NCBI GenBank assembly: GCA_018816205.1
Contig: JAHIWJ010000079.1
Location: 1-5,665 of the forward strand
DNA: 5,665 nt
Source: Nanobdellota archaeon
GTDB taxonomy: Archaea > Nanobdellota > Nanobdellia > Pacearchaeales > GW2011-AR1
Direction of reading: 5' to 3'
Within the stretch, counting starts at the first letter, position 1. The number at the start of each line of letters is the position of its first letter. Below, in pieces: positions 4,924 to 5,665 of the stretch. Both the position numbers and the translations under genes were made by a program. Below the pieces are notes generated by a model. The model was not told the DNA's origin, ran no database searches, and worked only from the letters and a program-made list of their open reading frames with translations.

Positions 4924-5665
4924 ATGAAGGAACTTAATGTCGCGATAGTTATTTCTTTAATTCTAGTTGTTATTGGGGGCGGCATGTTTTATTTTGACGG
5001 TGATTCGTGGGAGTTTAATTTTCATAGGGCAGAGCTGACTATAAATGGTGCGAATGTTAGCGAGAGGTTGTATTATGAGCCGAATGAGCCGTATCATACG
5101 CTTTACAGGACTTTTCAGGATCCCGCATTTAACACCGAGGCGGGTTTGAAGAACTATGTTTTAGTAAATAAAGTTGAGTGCGAAAAAGGGACGGCATATT
5201 TTAGAAATTATGATGATTTTTGTGTTTATTTTGATGGAACAAAAGATGGGAGATGTTTGCCGTATACCGAGAGGAACGAGTATGGCTGCACATTCGGTGG
5301 GCAGTATGGGTTTTTTGAAGGGAATGATTATTGGATTGAAGCTAAGTATGAATTGAGGCCTGCAAATTTGTTTAAGGTAAATGGGAAAAATTATATAAAA
5401 TTTGTTGTTTATTCTCCGGGGAAACATAAGAAGTTGGGGAGCAATCTTGTAACGAGCTCTGGAGTTGTTAGGAAGGATGTTTATTATCCGAATGAGAATG
5501 TTATTGTTTACGTTCCGTTTGAGGGGAGCGCTGTGGGATATCACGTTTTCACGCTGAATGGTTTTGAATTTGATAGCTCGAACAGAGTTTGGAAGTTTTT
5601 GTTTGCGATTTTTCCAGGATTTTTGTTTTTTGGATTGTGGTACTTTTTTGGGAAAGAAAAGACGC
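4924..5665 (+). CDS. Membrane-anchored protein resembling DUF2207 family, 3' truncated by window
   Basis: Open from the ATG at 4924 to the window edge: 247 codons without a stop. Residues 6-23 are an N-terminal membrane segment (VAIVISLILVVIGGG), either an anchor or an uncleaved signal. Residues 24-222 form an extracellular region beginning FNFHRAELTINGANVSERL and YEPNEPYHTLYRTF. It holds four cysteines (86, 100, 111, 122) that could form two disulfides. Residues 223-242 are a second membrane segment (FLFAIFPGFLFFGLWYFFG) followed by GKEK on the cytoplasmic side. The order (helix, outward beta-rich domain opening with a 'tINGxxVxErl' strand, then helix plus charged motif) resembles DUF2207-type membrane proteins of small archaea. 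The function of that family is unknown. The remainder, normally more helices and a low-complexity tail, lies beyond the window. The membrane topology is solid; the family name is tentative. Confidence 0.72.
   Translation, partial: MKELNVAIVISLILVVIGGGMFYFDGDSWEFNFHRAELTINGANVSERLYYEPNEPYHTLYRTFQDPAFNTEAGLKNYVLVNKVECEKGTAYFRNYDDFCVYFDGTKDGRCLPYTERNEYGCTFGGQYGFFEGNDYWIEAKYELRPANLFKVNGKNYIKFVVYSPGKHKKLGSNLVTSSGVVRKDVYYPNENVIVYVPFEGSAVGYHVFTLNGFEFDSSNRVWKFLFAIFPGFLFFGLWYFFGKEKT

Noticed and set aside
5161..5544. 127-codon minus-strand frame and a 60-codon plus-strand frame at 5174-5356
   Set aside because: Both overlap the open frame starting at 4924, which has a Shine-Dalgarno site, a sensible membrane topology and no stop to the window edge.
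1..5665. tRNA genes, CRISPR repeats, insertion sequences or attachment sites
   Set aside because: I found no cloverleaf-like segment, no regularly spaced direct repeats, and no transposase or integrase-like translation. All gaps are about 100 bases or less and are accounted for by promoters or terminators.

Overview
The window looks archaeal, most likely from a DPANN lineage of the Pacearchaeota/Woesearchaeota kind. Three things point there: a TrmB-family regulator; AT-rich TATA-like boxes placed about 25-28 bases before most start codons, as expected for leaderless archaeal transcripts; and a large secreted cysteine-rich protein whose modules and WFKxLFG-type C-terminus resemble secreted proteins I associate with those genomes. 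The lineage call is an inference from resemblance. No rRNA or marker gene is present to confirm it.

Layout, left to right. (1) The window opens inside a minus-strand gene whose first 40 codons match the N-terminus of a CaCA-family cation/Ca2+ exchanger (1-122). (2) Divergent from it is a 567-residue secreted protein with 34 cysteines (222-1925). (3) It is followed by thpR, the RNA 2',3'-cyclic phosphodiesterase (1957-2511), which has its own promoter in the short gap. (4) Tail-to-tail with thpR lies a two-gene minus-strand cassette of unknown proteins (3283 down to 2524). (5) Divergent from the cassette is a TrmB-like regulator (3371-4114), with a strong palindrome midway between the two TATA boxes. 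(6) Two small minus-strand membrane-protein genes follow (4426-4115, DUF5654-like; 4840-4481, four transmembrane segments). (7) The window ends inside a plus-strand membrane-anchored protein resembling the DUF2207 family (4924 onward), not listed among simple closed ORFs because it runs off the edge.

The only gene set that reads as a regulatory unit is the TrmB-like regulator with the divergent two-gene cassette. Operator, promoters and gene order suggest that the regulator controls itself and two soluble proteins that I cannot assign. Several of the other genes act at the cell envelope (exchanger, secreted Cys-rich protein, three membrane proteins), but nothing in the sequence ties them into one pathway.

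The DNA is gene-dense: no gap exceeds about 100 bases. I see no tRNA, rRNA, CRISPR array, insertion sequence or attachment site.
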